From: Parafrigoribacterium_A sp035571875
Lineage (GTDB): Bacteria > Actinomycetota > Actinomycetes > Actinomycetales > Microbacteriaceae
Length of the DNA stretch: 64,000 nt
Direction: 5' to 3'
Assembly: GCA_035571875.1 (NCBI GenBank)
Contig: DATNBR010000027.1
Location: 48,283-112,282 of the forward strand
The notes beneath the pieces are model-generated. The model saw only the letters and a list, made by a program, of their open reading frames with translations, was not told the DNA's origin and did no database searches. Position numbers and translations under genes: made by a program. Positions 42,382 to 51,071 of the stretch are shown here, piece by piece; the first letter of the stretch is position 1, and each line of letters starts with the position of its first letter.

Positions 42382-43889
42382 GCCACATCATCGTCGTCGG
42401 CACCGGCATCGCCGGGCTCGTGGCCGCGCTCGAGGCGAGTGCGCGCCACGACGTGACGCTCGTCACGAAGGCGGAGCTCACCGAGAGCAACACCCGCTAT
42501 GCGCAGGGTGGGATCGCGGCCGCACTGTTCCCCGACGACAGCGTCGAGGAGCACGTCGCGGACACGCTGCGTGCGGGCGGAGGCCTCGCCGATCCGCGAC
42601 TCGTGCGGATCCTCTGCACGGAGGGCCCCGACCGCATCCGCGAGCTTCAACAGCTCGGAGTCGAGTTCGATCGCGTCGGCGGCGAGCTCGCACGCGGTCG
42701 CGAGGCCGCGCACTCGCGCGCCAGGGTGCTCCACGCCGGCGGCGACGCGACCGGTTTCGCGATCGAGAAGGCGCTCGCCGACCGAGTCGAGCGCGCCCGC
42801 ATCAGCGTGCTCGAGCACAGCTTCGTCGCGGAGCTGGTCGTCACCGACGGTGCGGTCACCGGCATCGAGGTGATCGATTCGCTCGGCCGGTCGCGAGTCC
42901 TCGCTGCCGATGCCGTGATCCTCGCGAGCGGCGGCGCGGGCCAGCTCTACTCGCACACGACCAACCCGCTCGTCGCCACCGGGGACGGCGTGGCCGCAGC
43001 CTGGCGCGCCGGAGCGGCACTCGGCGACGTCGAGTTCTACCAGTTCCACCCCACCTCGCTCGCGGTTCCGGGCAACTTCCTCGTCTCCGAGGCGGTGCGC
43101 GGTGAGGGTGCCGTGCTGCTCGATGACGCGGGCCGCAGGTTCATGACCGGCGTGCATCCGGATGCCGAACTCGCCCCCCGAGACGTCGTCGCGCGAGGCA
43201 TAGCGGCCGCGATGGCCGCGCAGGGCGGAGCCCCCGTGCATCTCGATGCCACCGGACTCGGCGCGGACTTCCTGCGCGAGCGCTTTCCCGGCATCACCCG
43301 CGCCTGCGAGGCCAACGGCATCGACTGGACGCGCGAGCCCGTGCCGGTGACACCTGCGGCGCACTACTGGATGGGCGGCGTGCGCACCGACGAGTGGGGG
43401 AGAACGTCGCTCCCCGGTCTCGTTGCCGTCGGCGAGGTGGCGAACACCGGTGTGCACGGGGCCAACCGTCTCGCCTCGAACTCGCTGCTCGAGTCGCTCG
43501 TCTTCGCGGCGCGCAGCGTGCAGGTTCTCGGTGAGCCGTGGCCCGAAGTGTCGATCGGCGAATCCGCTGTCGTCGACACCGCAGCGATGCCGACGACCCC
43601 GGTGGAGAGGGGCGCGCTGCAGTCACTCATGTGGAACGCTGCGGGCCTGTACCGCAACGAGGGCGAGCTCTCGGCGGCCGCAACCGTGCTCGCGGGCTGG
43701 GGTGCGGCATCCGGTTCTGTAGCCGAGCGGGAGACCCGTAATCTTCTCGATCTCGCACGGGTCGTCGTGGCGGCCGCGCGCGCCCGGCGCGAATCCCGAG
43801 GCGCCCACTTCCGATCCGACTTTCCGAGCACAGACCCCGCCGAGGCGCGACACGTGACCTGGGCGCGAAAGGTAGCCGTTCCATGCTGA
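42378..43889 (+). CDS. nadB: L-aspartate oxidase
   Basis: 503 residues. FAD enzyme producing iminoaspartate for NadA. N-terminal dinucleotide motif VVGTGIAGLVAALEA, then ESNTRYAQGGIAAA, the HSRARVLHAGGDATG block and HYWMGGVRTDEWGRTSLPGLVAVGEVANTGVHGANRLASNSLLE near residue 330-370. C-terminal helical domain shorter than in succinate dehydrogenase, as expected. GTG start overlaps nadA; the end overlaps nadC by 7 bp. Confidence 0.96.
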   Translation: MSHIIVVGTGIAGLVAALEASARHDVTLVTKAELTESNTRYAQGGIAAALFPDDSVEEHVADTLRAGGGLADPRLVRILCTEGPDRIRELQQLGVEFDRVGGELARGREAAHSRARVLHAGGDATGFAIEKALADRVERARISVLEHSFVAELVVTDGAVTGIEVIDSLGRSRVLAADAVILASGGAGQLYSHTTNPLVATGDGVAAAWRAGAALGDVEFYQFHPTSLAVPGNFLVSEAVRGEGAVLLDDAGRRFMTGVHPDAELAPRDVVARGIAAAMAAQGGAPVHLDATGLGADFLRERFPGITRACEANGIDWTREPVPVTPAAHYWMGGVRTDEWGRTSLPGLVAVGEVANTGVHGANRLASNSLLESLVFAARSVQVLGEPWPEVSIGESAVVDTAAMPTTPVERGALQSLMWNAAGLYRNEGELSAAATVLAGWGAASGSVAERETRNLLDLARVVVAAARARRESRGAHFRSDFPSTDPAEARHVTWARKVAVPC

Positions 43890-44740
43890 CCAGCCAGGCC
43901 ATCCGAGCCGTCATTGAACCCGCTCTCGCCGAGGACGCGCCGTGGGGCGACGTGACGAGCGAGCTCCTGCTCCCGGCCGATGCCACCGCGACCGCCGTGC
44001 TCTCGGCGCGCGAGCCGGGAGTGTTGAGCGGCGGCGAGGTGTTCGCCGCCGCGATGACGACGGTCGATCACGCGACCGCCGTCACCTTCGACCTCGCCGA
44101 TGGCGCCGCGTTCGAGCGGGGTTCGGTGATCGCGACCGTGCGCGGCAACGCACGCGCGATCCTGCGGGCGGAGCGGGTCGCGCTCAACCTCGTGCAGCGG
44201 ATGAGCGGCATCGCCACTCTCACGTCCCGCTACGTTGCGGAGGTGAGCGCCACCTCGGCTCGAGTGGTCGACACCCGCAAGACCACCCCCGGCCTTCGCG
44301 CGCTCGAGCGCCACGCGGTGCGCTGCGGCGGCGGACACAACCACCGCTTCTCGCTCTCGGACGCCGTGCTCGCGAAGGACAATCACCTCGCCGTGCTGCT
44401 CGCGGGAGGCCGTGATCTCACCGAGGTACTGCGGGAGGCCCGATCGAGACTGTCACACACGACACACTTCGAGGTGGAGGTCGACCGCATCGACCAGATC
44501 GAGCCCGTGATCGCCGCCGGGGTGGACACGATCATGCTCGACAACTTCACGCCGGCCGAGCTGCGTGAAGGAGTCGCGATCGTCGCCGGTCGCGCGCTCG
44601 TGGAGGCCAGTGGCAATGTCAACCTCGACACGATCCGGGAGATCGCCGAAACCGGTGTCGACATCATCTCCGTCGGCGCGCTCACTCACAGCGTCCGTGC
44701 GCTTGACCTCGGGCTGGACGTGCAGTTGGACAAGCCGTGA
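43883..44740 (+). CDS. nadC: Nicotinate-nucleotide pyrophosphorylase (quinolinate phosphoribosyltransferase)
   Basis: 285 residues. Converts quinolinate and PRPP to nicotinate mononucleotide. Motifs: DTRKTTPGLRALERHAVRCGGGHNHRFSLSDAVLAKDNH (PRPP and quinolinate site), EVEVDRIDQIEP, MLDNFTPAELREGV and the closing SVGALTHSVRALDLGLDV. Third enzyme of the de novo pathway, embedded between nadB and a cysteine desulfurase with short overlaps. Confidence 0.96.
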   Translation: MLTSQAIRAVIEPALAEDAPWGDVTSELLLPADATATAVLSAREPGVLSGGEVFAAAMTTVDHATAVTFDLADGAAFERGSVIATVRGNARAILRAERVALNLVQRMSGIATLTSRYVAEVSATSARVVDTRKTTPGLRALERHAVRCGGGHNHRFSLSDAVLAKDNHLAVLLAGGRDLTEVLREARSRLSHTTHFEVEVDRIDQIEPVIAAGVDTIMLDNFTPAELREGVAIVAGRALVEASGNVNLDTIREIAETGVDIISVGALTHSVRALDLGLDVQLDKP

Positions 44741-45888
44741 TCTACCTCGACTCGGCAGCCACCACCGCGGTGCGCCGCGAGGTGATCGAGGCGATGTGGC
44801 CGTACCTCACCGGCGACTTCGGCAACCCCTCCAGCCATCACGCGCTTGGTGAGTCCGCGGCGACCGCCCTCGCCGCGGCTCGCGCGACCGTGGCTCGCTG
44901 GCTCGGTTGCCGCGCATCCGAGGTCGTCTTCACCTCCGGCGGCACAGAGGCCGATAACCTCGCGATCAAGGGGCTCGCGCTGGCGGCGCCGCGTGGGCGC
45001 CACATCGTCACGACGCCGATCGAGCACGAGGCGGTGCTCGAGTCGTGCGACTATCTGGTGCGGCAGCACGGCTTCGAACTCAGCACAGTGCGCGTCGATA
45101 GCGACGGACTCGTCGACCTCGACGAACTCGAGTCACTCGTGCGGGACGACACCACACTCGTGTCCGTCATGTACGCCAACAATGAGGTCGGCACGGTGCA
45201 GCCGGTCGCTGGCATCGCTGACGTGGCGAAACGGCATGGCGCACGAATGCACACGGATGCGGTGCAGGCCGCCGGGGCTCTACCGCTCGATGTAGCGGGG
45301 CTCGGTGTCGATGCGCTCAGCGTGTCAGGACACAAGCTCGGTGCCCCGAAGGGCATCGGCGCGCTGTACCTGCGTGGCGGCGTCGCGGTCGAGCCCGTGC
45401 TGCACGGGGGAGGGCAGGAACGCGGAAAGAGGTCCGGCACGGAGAACGTTGCCGGTGCGGTGGGCCTGGCTGCGGCAATCGAACTCGCGTCGCGGATGCC
45501 GGGCGATGCGCTGGGGCGGCTGGGCGGCATCCGCGACGGCTTCATCGACGAGGTGCTCGCGACCGTGCCCGGGGCCGTACTCACGGGGCATCGTACGCTC
45601 CGACTCCCGGGCAACGCGTCGTTCTGCTTCCCGGGCACGAGCGGTGAGGCGGTGCTGCTGCAATTGGAGCAGCATGACATTGTCTGCTCGAGCGGATCGG
45701 CGTGCGCCGCGGGGCGAGACGACCCCTCGCACGTGCTCGTCGCGATGGGCATCGACCCGGCCGTCGCCCAGACTGCCGTGCGCTTCAGCTTCGACGCCGC
45801 GACCACCGCGGAACAACTGCACGAGGTGGCACAGCGCCTCCGCGAGGCGGTCGCGTCAGTGCGCGCGATCGGCGCCCCGACCCGCTGA
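44737..45888 (+). CDS. Cysteine desulfurase (NifS/IscS family), NadA-associated
   Basis: 383 residues, PLP enzyme. N-terminal YLDSAATTAVRREVIEAM, PLP lysine in SVSGHKLGAPKG, and the active-site cysteine in CSSGSACAAGRDDPSHVL. In NAD operons such an enzyme supplies sulfur for the NadA [4Fe-4S] cluster (known as NadS/NifS in other bacteria). ATGA overlap with nadC supports that dedicated role; a general IscS/SufS-like function cannot be excluded. IR-3 follows 45 bp after the stop. Confidence 0.9.
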   Translation: MIYLDSAATTAVRREVIEAMWPYLTGDFGNPSSHHALGESAATALAAARATVARWLGCRASEVVFTSGGTEADNLAIKGLALAAPRGRHIVTTPIEHEAVLESCDYLVRQHGFELSTVRVDSDGLVDLDELESLVRDDTTLVSVMYANNEVGTVQPVAGIADVAKRHGARMHTDAVQAAGALPLDVAGLGVDALSVSGHKLGAPKGIGALYLRGGVAVEPVLHGGGQERGKRSGTENVAGAVGLAAAIELASRMPGDALGRLGGIRDGFIDEVLATVPGAVLTGHRTLRLPGNASFCFPGTSGEAVLLQLEQHDIVCSSGSACAAGRDDPSHVLVAMGIDPAVAQTAVRFSFDAATTAEQLHEVAQRLREAVASVRAIGAPTR

Positions 45889-45932
45889 CGCTGCCCCTCC
45901 TTCGGCGCGTGCACCTCCGGCCCCAGCCCCCC

Positions 45933-46018
45933 TTCGGAAATTCAGGACTATGGCGCCGCGGACGCGCCGCGCGTGCCGTATTGCGGCTCGCGGCGAACCC
46001 ATGTCCTGAATTCCCGAA
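45933..46018. repeat. Inverted-repeat element IR-3 (54-nt interior)
   Basis: TTCGGAAATTCAGGAC (45933-45948) and GTCCTGAATTCCCGAA (46003-46018, one substitution), 54 nt between. Inward pairing is strong: TGG/CCA then CGCCGCG with CGCGGCG (7 bp after a bulge). Between the cysteine desulfurase and oxidoreductase genes. Confidence 0.93.
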
Positions 46019-46054
46019 AGCATGGCGCGGGGGAGGCGGCTCAGCGGCAATCGG

Positions 46055-46060
46055 TACGCT
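46055..46060 (+). promoter_or_regulatory. Candidate leaderless -10 box of the oxidoreductase gene
   Basis: TACGCT, six bases (GGCAGC), ATG at 46067. Confidence 0.45.
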
Positions 46061-46066
46061 GGCAGC

Positions 46067-47119
46067 ATGCCCAATACCAGCCCGATCCGCACCGGAATCA
46101 TCGGCTTCGGCCTCTCCGGCCGCGTCTTCCACGCACCGTTCGTCGCGACGAACCCCGCCTACTCGCTCGATCTGATCGCCACGAGCGACCAGGAACGGGC
46201 CGCGGATGCCCGGCGCATGCACGCGGGCACCGAGATCGTCGAGACCCCGGCCCAGTTGCTCGCCAGGGCCAACGAGCTCGACCTCGTCATCCTTGCCTCG
46301 CCCGCGCACGTGCACCTCGAGCAGGGGCTGGCGGCTCTTGCCGCGGGCGCGGCCGTGGTCATCGACAAGCCGTTCGCTGCCTCTGTCGCCGAGGCCGAGC
46401 AACTCATCGCCGCGGCCGAAGCCGCAAACCGACCACTTGCGGTGTTCCAGAACCGCCGCTGGGACGGCGACTTCCTCACCGTCAAGAAGCTCCTGACCGA
46501 GGGGAGACTCGGCACCGTGCACCGCTTCGAGTCCACCTTCGAGCGCTGGTCTCCGGCGCTCCGTGACCGCTGGCAAGACACGACCACGGTCGCCCAGGGA
46601 GCAGGCATCGCCTATGACCTCGGCAGCCACCTCGTCGACCAGGCGCTGCACCTCTTCGGACCAGCCACGGTCCAGCACGCCGAACTATCGATTCTTCGTG
46701 CGGGTGCCACGAGCGATGACGAGGCGTTTATCTCGCTGCTGCACGAGGGCGGTGTGCGTTCGCACCTCACTATGAGCCGCGTCGCCGCGCAGAGCGGTCC
46801 GCGATTCCGAGTGCTCGGTTCGTTCGCCGCCTACGTCGTGCACGGACTCGACAGCCAGGAGCCCCTGCTCAAGGCCGGCGGCCTGCCGACCGACGACGGC
46901 TACGGTATCGAGCCAGAGAGCGCCTGGGGGCTGGTCGGCATCGACGGTTCGAAGGATGTCCGCCCCGAGCGACTGCCCACAGAACGCGGCGACTACCCGG
47001 CCTTCTATGCCGCACTGGCGGCGAGCATCCGCGAGGGTGCGCCACTGCCCGTGGACCCGCGCGATTCCCTCGAAGCGCTCAGGATTCTTGCGCGCGCCCA
47101 CGAGCTGAGCGGCGTCTGA
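46067..47119 (+). CDS. Gfo/Idh/MocA family oxidoreductase
   Basis: 350 residues. Rossmann fold start RTGIIGFGLSGRVFHAPF (GxGxxG-like) and the family EKP motif as IDKPFA, with the C-terminal alpha/beta dimerisation domain including GIAYDLGSHLVDQALHLFG. NAD(P)-dependent; the substrate is probably a sugar, inositol or bile-pigment-like compound, not determinable. ATG 46067 is supported by TACGCT-N6-ATG; the longer frame from 46022 starts inside IR-3's flank. It stands alone, converging with a LysR gene. Confidence 0.87.
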   Translation: MPNTSPIRTGIIGFGLSGRVFHAPFVATNPAYSLDLIATSDQERAADARRMHAGTEIVETPAQLLARANELDLVILASPAHVHLEQGLAALAAGAAVVIDKPFAASVAEAEQLIAAAEAANRPLAVFQNRRWDGDFLTVKKLLTEGRLGTVHRFESTFERWSPALRDRWQDTTTVAQGAGIAYDLGSHLVDQALHLFGPATVQHAELSILRAGATSDDEAFISLLHEGGVRSHLTMSRVAAQSGPRFRVLGSFAAYVVHGLDSQEPLLKAGGLPTDDGYGIEPESAWGLVGIDGSKDVRPERLPTERGDYPAFYAALAASIREGAPLPVDPRDSLEALRILARAHELSGV

Positions 47120-47148
47120 GCCAGCGCGCGCCGTGCGGAGACCGGTCG

Positions 47149-48111
47149 CTACGCCGTGCGAGCGGCGGCAGCGAGGCCCCAGTCGGCGCCGTCGAGCGAC
47201 CGGAGTTGCGTGAGGGCGGCCGCGATGCTCGGCACGCGCTCGGCACCCTGACTGCTGACGACGTGCATGCTCCGCAGGCTCTTCGGAGCGTGCGGACGGG
47301 TCACGGCTCCCGGTGGAATCACCGTCGTCGCCAGCGCGAGGCGCGGAAGCATCGCCACTCCGAGTCCGTTGGCGACGATGTTCAGAACGGCGCTGGCGTT
47401 GTCCGTCTCGAACGTGATCGTGGGTTCGAACCCGGCGACCTCACAGACGGCCAGGAGATGTCCGCGGCACCGCGGACATCCGGCGATCCAGCGCTCGTTC
47501 GACAGTGCGGCCACGTCGAGCACGTCGAGATCGGCGAGCGGACTGTCGGCTGGAATGACCGCGACCATCTCCTCGTGGAACAGGGTCTCGACGGCCAGAC
47601 CGTTTGCGCTGTCGCGGTGCGGGTCGGTGCGATCGCCGAGGTAGCTAAAGGTGATGGCGAGGTCGATGCTGCCCTCGCGCAACAGGGTGACGGCTTCGGG
47701 CGGCTCCGCCTCGACGTAGCTCACCAGGATGCCCGGATGCGTGCGTGCCATCGCCGCGATCAGCCGCGGCACGAGCGTCGAGGATGCGGTCGGAAACGCC
47801 GCGAGTCGCACCGTGCCGGAGCGGAGGCCGGCGAGGTCAGCGAGATCGCCGGATGCCGCATCCAGCGCCGAGGTGATGGCGAGCGCGTGGCGGGCGAGCA
47901 CCTGTCCGGCCTCGGTGAGGCGCACGGTTCTGCCGACGCGGGTGACGAGCGGCAGAGAGAGCCGAGCCTCCGTGCGCTGCAGATGCTGGCTGATCGCAGG
48001 CTGGCTGTACCCCAGCGCCTTCGCCGCGCCCGTGATGCTCCCGGACTCCGCGATCGCGCGCACGATGCGGATCGAATGGAGATCGAGCGCGGCGTCGGTG
48101 TCTGAACCCAT
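47149..48111 (-). CDS. LysR family transcriptional regulator
   Basis: 320 residues from ATG 48111. Winged helix LHSIRIVRAIAESGSITGAAKALGYSQPAISQHLQRTEARL, then a LysR effector domain with a GCPRCRGHLL cysteine pair near residue 205. TATGCT six bases before the ATG on the minus strand supports this start over the ATG 72 bp upstream. Divergent from a class V aminotransferase gene with an 81-bp shared regulatory region containing two direct TCGCATGTG repeats; that aminotransferase is the likely target. Confidence 0.87.
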   Translation of the reverse strand: MGSDTDAALDLHSIRIVRAIAESGSITGAAKALGYSQPAISQHLQRTEARLSLPLVTRVGRTVRLTEAGQVLARHALAITSALDAASGDLADLAGLRSGTVRLAAFPTASSTLVPRLIAAMARTHPGILVSYVEAEPPEAVTLLREGSIDLAITFSYLGDRTDPHRDSANGLAVETLFHEEMVAVIPADSPLADLDVLDVAALSNERWIAGCPRCRGHLLAVCEVAGFEPTITFETDNASAVLNIVANGLGVAMLPRLALATTVIPPGAVTRPHAPKSLRSMHVVSSQGAERVPSIAAALTQLRSLDGADWGLAAAARTA

Positions 48112-48117
48112 GTCGGA

Positions 48118-48123
48118 AGCATA
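48118..48123 (-). promoter_or_regulatory. Candidate leaderless -10 box of the LysR gene
   Basis: Minus-strand TATGCT, six bases (TCCGAC), ATG at 48111. Confidence 0.45.
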
Positions 48124-48138
48124 ACCAACCGCTATGGA

Positions 48139-48169
48139 TCGCATGTGAATGATGCCCTTGTCGCATGTG
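48139..48169 (+). promoter_or_regulatory. Direct repeats in the LysR/aminotransferase divergent region
   Basis: TCGCATGTG at 48139-48147 and again at 48161-48169, 22 bp apart, about two helical turns, flanked by GATCGC (48138-48143) and GCGATC (48176-48181). Candidate binding site for the divergent LysR regulator. Confidence 0.45.
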
Positions 48170-48192
48170 TGAACCGCGATCATGCTGGAGGG

Positions 48193-49266
48193 ATGAACAC
48201 AGCACCGGCGGCCACAAGCCGCGACACCTCGCCCGCGCTACAGCGCGCGATCGACAGCTACCAGGCGCCGCGCGGCTACCTCGCCGTCGCCTCCATCGGC
48301 CTACCCATCGCCGAGACCATCAGCGCTCAGAAGCACGACCTCGACCTGTGGTCGGCCGCGAGTCGCGACCCCATGGACTACGACGGAATCCTCGAGCGCA
48401 CCCGCGGCTACTACGCGAAGCTCGTCGGCGTCGCGCCGGATCGGGTGGCCACGGGGTCTCAGACCTCCGTCATTGCCAGTCTCGTGGCCGCAGCGGTCCC
48501 GGATGGCGCGGAAGTGCTCTGCGTGAATGGAGAGTTCAGCTCGGTCGTCTTTCCGTTCCTGCAGCGGCCGGGGATCCGCATCCGTTATGTCGACGTCGTC
48601 GAGCTTGCGGATGCGATCACCGACGACACCTGGCTCGTCGCCTTCTCGCACGTGCAGTCGGCGTCCGGCCTCGTCGCTGATGTCAACGCGATTGCCGAGG
48701 CCGCCGCGCGACATGACACGTACACGTTCTGCGACCTGACGCAGTCCGCGGGAGCGCACCCGGTCGATGCCGCGCTCTTCGACGCCACCGTGTGTCACGC
48801 CTACAAGTGGCTGTGCAGCCCGCGCGGAGTGGCCTTCCTCACGGTGAGCGAGCGCTTCCAGGACGTGCTGACCCCTCTGCAGGCGGGCTGGTACGCCGGG
48901 GATGACGTGTGGGCGTCGTGCTACGCGCCGCACATGCAGCTGGCACCGACGGCGCGTCGCTTCGACGTCTCGCCGGCGTGGCCCGCGTGGGTCGGTGCGG
49001 AGCCCGCGATCAGGATGTTCTCGGAGCTGGACATCGCCGAGGTCTGGGCGCGGATCTCGGGTCTGGGGGCACAGCTGTGCGACGCGCTCGGAGTGGAGCA
49101 GCAGCGGCAGGCGATCGTGACCTGGCCGGATGCCGACGGCAGCGACCTGCGCAAGCTCACCGCTGCGGGCATCCGGGTCTCCGGTCGCGCCGGGCGCCTG
49201 CGTGCCTCGTTCCACCTCTGGAACGACGAGTCCGATGTCGACGCTGTCGTCGCGGCCCTCCGCTGA
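48193..49266 (+). CDS. Aminotransferase class V-fold PLP enzyme
   Basis: 357 residues. PLP lysine in VCHAYKWLCSPRGVAFL, the DLTQSAGAHPVD aspartate region upstream, and an N-terminal YLAVASIGLP segment. This group is related to isopenicillin N epimerase, kynureninase and cysteine lyase; the actual reaction is unknown. ATG 48193 has GGAGGG touching the start codon and CATGCT six bases upstream, so leaderless initiation is possible. Probably controlled by the divergent LysR regulator. IR-4 begins 14 bp after its stop. Confidence 0.84.
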   Translation: MNTAPAATSRDTSPALQRAIDSYQAPRGYLAVASIGLPIAETISAQKHDLDLWSAASRDPMDYDGILERTRGYYAKLVGVAPDRVATGSQTSVIASLVAAAVPDGAEVLCVNGEFSSVVFPFLQRPGIRIRYVDVVELADAITDDTWLVAFSHVQSASGLVADVNAIAEAAARHDTYTFCDLTQSAGAHPVDAALFDATVCHAYKWLCSPRGVAFLTVSERFQDVLTPLQAGWYAGDDVWASCYAPHMQLAPTARRFDVSPAWPAWVGAEPAIRMFSELDIAEVWARISGLGAQLCDALGVEQQRQAIVTWPDADGSDLRKLTAAGIRVSGRAGRLRASFHLWNDESDVDAVVAALR

Positions 49267-49279
49267 CCCGCCGCCCGCC

Positions 49280-49366
49280 TTTCGGAAATTCAGGACTTTG
49301 GCGCGCAGAGGTGTCCCTGAACTGCTGTTCGCCCCGTTTTCGCGACCATAGTCCTGAATTTCCGAA
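49280..49366. repeat. Inverted-repeat element IR-4 (54-nt interior)
   Basis: TTTCGGAAATTCAGGAC (49280-49296) and GTCCTGAATTTCCGAA (49351-49366), 54 nt between. Inward TGG-CGCG pairs with CGCG-a-CCA, and GAAC-TGCT-GTTC forms a central hairpin at 49319-49330. Between the aminotransferase and glyS. Confidence 0.95.
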
Positions 49367-49380
49367 GGGCCGCGCGCAGA

Positions 49381-49386
49381 TAGGGT
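49381..49386 (+). promoter_or_regulatory. Candidate -10 box of glyS
   Basis: TAGGGT, giving a leader of about 45 nt. The leader ends in CTGAA-ttttggagt-TTCAG (49421-49439), which would place the GGAG ribosome binding site in a hairpin loop. Confidence 0.3.
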
Positions 49387-49438
49387 TGAAACCTACGTAT
49401 CGACCGCGCATCCAGCGCGGCTGAATTTTGGAGTTTCA

Positions 49439-50827
49439 GTGGCCAACACGCCGTCCTCGCTCGACCCCGTCATCAACCTCGCCAAGCGCCGCGGCTTCGT
49501 CTTCCAGGCCGGTGAGATCTACGGCGGGTCGCGTTCCGCATGGGACTACGGCCCCCTCGGCACGGCGCTGAAGGAGAACATCAAGCGCCAGTGGTGGCAG
49601 TTCATGGTGCAGGGGCGTGACGACGTCGTCGGAATCGACTCCTCGGTGATCCTGCCTCGCAAGGTGTGGGAGGCATCCGGTCACGTCGAGGTCTTCAGCG
49701 ACCCGCTCGTCGAATCCCTGCACACGCACAAGCGCTACCGTGCCGACCACCTCCTCGAGGCATACGAAGAGAAGCACGGGCATCCACCGGTCAACGGCCT
49801 AGCCGACATCAAGGACCCCGAGACCGGCCAGCCCGGATCGTGGACCGAGCCGCAGAACTTCTCCGGTCTCCTGAAGACCTTCCTCGGTCCCGTCGATAAT
49901 GAAGAGGGCATGAACTACCTGCGGCCGGAGACCGCCCAGGGCATCTTCGTGAACTTCGCCAACGTGCTCGGATCTTCTCGCATGAAGCCACCCTTCGGCA
50001 TCGCTCAGGTTGGCAAGAGCTTCCGCAACGAGATCACTCCCGGCAACTTCATCTTCCGCACGCGCGAGTTCGAGCAGATGGAGATGGAGTTCTTCGTCGA
50101 ACCGGGTACGGATGCCGAATGGCATCAATACTGGATCGACGCGTCGCTCGCCTGGTACACCGATCTCGGCATCAACCCCGAGAACCTGCGTCTCTATGAG
50201 CACCCGGCCGAGAAACTTTCGCACTACTCCACCCGCACCGTGGACATCGAGTACCGCTTTGGGTTCCAGGGCAGCCAGTGGGGCGAGCTCATGGGCATCG
50301 CGAATCGCACCGACTTCGACCTGAAGACGCACTCCGCGGCATCCGGTGTGGATCTTTCCTACTTTGATCAGTCGAAGAATGAGCGGTGGGTGCCGTACGT
50401 GATCGAGCCCGCTTTCGGGTTGACGCGTGCGCTGATGGCATTCCTCGTCGACGCCTACCACGAGGATGAGGCGCCCAACACGAAGGGTGGCGTCGACAAG
50501 CGCACGGTGCTGCGGCTCGATCGCAGGCTTGCGCCGGTCAAGGCCGCCGTCCTTCCGCTGTCGCGCAACGAGCAACTCTCGCCGGTGGCGCGGTCGCTCG
50601 CGGCTGACCTGCGCAAGTACTGGAGCATCGACTTCGATGATGCCGGCGCAATCGGTCGTCGGTACCGCCGCCAAGACGAGGTCGGCACTCCGTTCGCGAT
50701 CACCGTCGATTTCGACACCCTCGACGACAGTGCCGTCACCGTGCGCGAGCGCGACTCGATGGCCCAGGAGCGCGTCTCCCTTAACCGCGTGCGCGAGTAC
50801 CTCGCGGAGCGCCTGATCGGAGCCTGA
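49439..50827 (+). CDS. glyS: Glycyl-tRNA synthetase (alpha2 type)
   Basis: 462 residues, the homodimeric class II GlyRS typical of actinobacteria. N-terminal LAKRRGFVFQAGEIYGGSRSAWDYGPLG is diagnostic. Motif 2 region YLRPETAQGIFVNF ... FGIAQVGKSFRNEITPGNFIFRTREFEQMEMEFF, then EYRFGFQGSQWGELMGIANRTDFDL and the anticodon-binding C-terminus. GTG start with GGAG at 49430-49433, six bases away. No T-box structure seen. Confidence 0.97.
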   Translation: MANTPSSLDPVINLAKRRGFVFQAGEIYGGSRSAWDYGPLGTALKENIKRQWWQFMVQGRDDVVGIDSSVILPRKVWEASGHVEVFSDPLVESLHTHKRYRADHLLEAYEEKHGHPPVNGLADIKDPETGQPGSWTEPQNFSGLLKTFLGPVDNEEGMNYLRPETAQGIFVNFANVLGSSRMKPPFGIAQVGKSFRNEITPGNFIFRTREFEQMEMEFFVEPGTDAEWHQYWIDASLAWYTDLGINPENLRLYEHPAEKLSHYSTRTVDIEYRFGFQGSQWGELMGIANRTDFDLKTHSAASGVDLSYFDQSKNERWVPYVIEPAFGLTRALMAFLVDAYHEDEAPNTKGGVDKRTVLRLDRRLAPVKAAVLPLSRNEQLSPVARSLAADLRKYWSIDFDDAGAIGRRYRRQDEVGTPFAITVDFDTLDDSAVTVRERDSMAQERVSLNRVREYLAERLIGA

Positions 50828-50868
50828 GTCGTAGCGCGGCTAACGCCGTGTGCGTCCCGCGCGCTGTG

Positions 50869-50967
50869 TTCGGAAATTCAGGACTGTGGCGCTTGCTGCC
50901 GCTGGCGACGCCGCAAACCTCGGCACTGCCAGGGTCGGCCGCACGCCGTTCTCCTGAATTTCCGTAA
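50869..50967. repeat. Inverted-repeat element IR-5 (66-nt interior)
   Basis: TTCGGAAATTCAGGAC (50869-50884) and CTCCTGAATTTCCGTAA (50951-50967; first base and one near-terminal base differ), 66 nt between. GCCG...CGGC forms a hairpin at the exact centre. Between glyS and the DUF559-like gene. Confidence 0.93.
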
Positions 50968-50980
50968 AGGCGGCACGCAA

Positions 50981-51033
50981 GCGCTCCTCCACAGGGAGCG
51001 CCGTAAGCGCGCGGTCCACGAATGGGGACCGCG
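50981..51033. terminator. Two adjacent GC-rich hairpins after IR-5
   Basis: GCGCTCC (50981-50987) pairs with GGAGCGC (50995-51001), and CGCGGTCC (51010-51017) with GGACCGCG (51026-51033). No U-tract. They could terminate glyS or shield the next gene from read-through. Confidence 0.3.
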
Positions 51034-51071
51034 GCGGCACGAACTCTCCCTGACTCCGGCACGCTCGCCGC

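Noticed and set aside
49367..49438. T-box riboswitch before glyS
   Set aside because: The 70-nt gap is too short and lacks conserved T-box sequence; only a weak hairpin around the ribosome binding site is visible.
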